64,000 nt of DNA from DTU024 sp964518875. Lineage in GTDB: Bacteria; Bacillota; Clostridia; Christensenellales; Aristaeellaceae. Positions 63,870 to 64,000 of this stretch are shown piece after piece. The stretch is taken from the NCBI GenBank assembly GCA_964518875.1, contig CAZFHI010000009.1, positions 1 through 64,000 of the forward strand, read 5' to 3'. The position numbers and the translations under genes were made by a program. Each line of letters opens with the position of its first letter. Position 1 is the stretch's first letter. A model generated the notes under the pieces. That model was not told where the DNA came from, did not search any database, and worked only from the letters and a program-made list of their open reading frames with translations.

Positions 63870-64000
63870 TTATGATCTTGACAGATACTCACCTGTGCGC
63901 GTATCTATTTTTATTATATCACCTATGTTAATAAACAGCGGAACCATAAGAGAATATCCCGTTTCAAGCGTTGCAGGCTTATAGGTGTTTGAAGCGGTAT
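63870..64000 (-). CDS. efp: elongation factor P, C-terminal part (cut by the window edge)
   Basis: The last 42 codons run in from the right edge and match the OB domain III of EF-P: ETGYSLMVPLFINIGDIIKI then DTRTGEYLSRS and a stop at 63870-63872. The N-terminal two thirds lie outside the window. EF-P rescues ribosomes stalled at polyproline. It is nine bases upstream of the CD1247-like gene, so the two are probably an operon. Confidence 0.9.
   Translation of the reverse strand, partial: TASNTYKPATLETGYSLMVPLFINIGDIIKIDTRTGEYLSRS

Overview
The window is a stretch of a Bacillota (Firmicutes) chromosome carrying a complete-looking prophage of about 46.7 kb (1637-48362). The host flank (48369-64000) has a dnaE-type DNA polymerase III, DnaD- and DnaI-like replication initiation genes, a SigB/SigF-type sigma factor, a CD1247-like acidic zinc protein and efp, with strong AGGAGG ribosome binding sites and TTGACA/TATAAT promoters. 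This points to a clostridial lineage; I cannot name the genus.

Left flank (1-1568): degraded mobile DNA with an intact HigA-like antitoxin, a truncated HigB-like toxin and a decayed IS481-type transposase. A promoter then drives tRNA-Ala(CGC), whose 3' end is the prophage attachment site.

Prophage (1637-48362): a large serine recombinase sits at the right end, next to attR. Joining the two ends rebuilds an attP of 51 bp with perfect 10-bp inverted arms around the core CTCCACCA. Almost all lytic genes lie on the minus strand and read from right to left: a repressor/Cro switch near 45.3 kb, recombination and nuclease genes, SSB, a replisome organizer with internal iterons, a helicase loader, RusA, a late activator, then a tightly coupled cassette of a sodium:solute symporter and two PAPS-reductase-like/ParB-like pairs. 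After that come lambda-type packaging and head genes (Nu1/GpA terminase, portal, ClpP-like protease, decoration, capsid E) and a P2/Mu-type contractile tail (sheath, tube, gpE/E' frameshift, tape measure, X, D, V, U, W, J, I). The tail operon leads into a diversity-generating retroelement (DGR; target protein, hairpin, avd, template repeat, reverse transcriptase), then the endolysin and holins. Plus-strand genes at the right end are probably expressed in the lysogen: repressor, a secreted protein, a membrane protein carrying a copy of a tape-measure segment, and the recombinase.

The most notable items are the DGR, in which every TR/VR difference lies at a template adenine; the membrane protein that copies 31 residues of the phage's own tape measure (a candidate superinfection-exclusion factor); the symporter/PAPS-reductase/ParB cassette, with a structured leader flanked by a duplicated Shine-Dalgarno repeat; and a recombinase whose C-terminus changes on integration. 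Several early genes carry small lesions (SSB with no standard start codon, two one-base frameshifts in A runs, one nonsense codon). These mean either early decay or sequencing errors.

Right flank (48369-64000): amidohydrolase, HD hydrolase, secreted caspase-like protease, GAPDH, tRNA-Trp, an AI-2E-type permease, mnmE, then a plus-strand operon dnaE - degenerate anti-sigma factor - sigma factor - dnaD-like - dnaI-like. It ends with a CD1247-like protein and the 3' end of efp on the minus strand.
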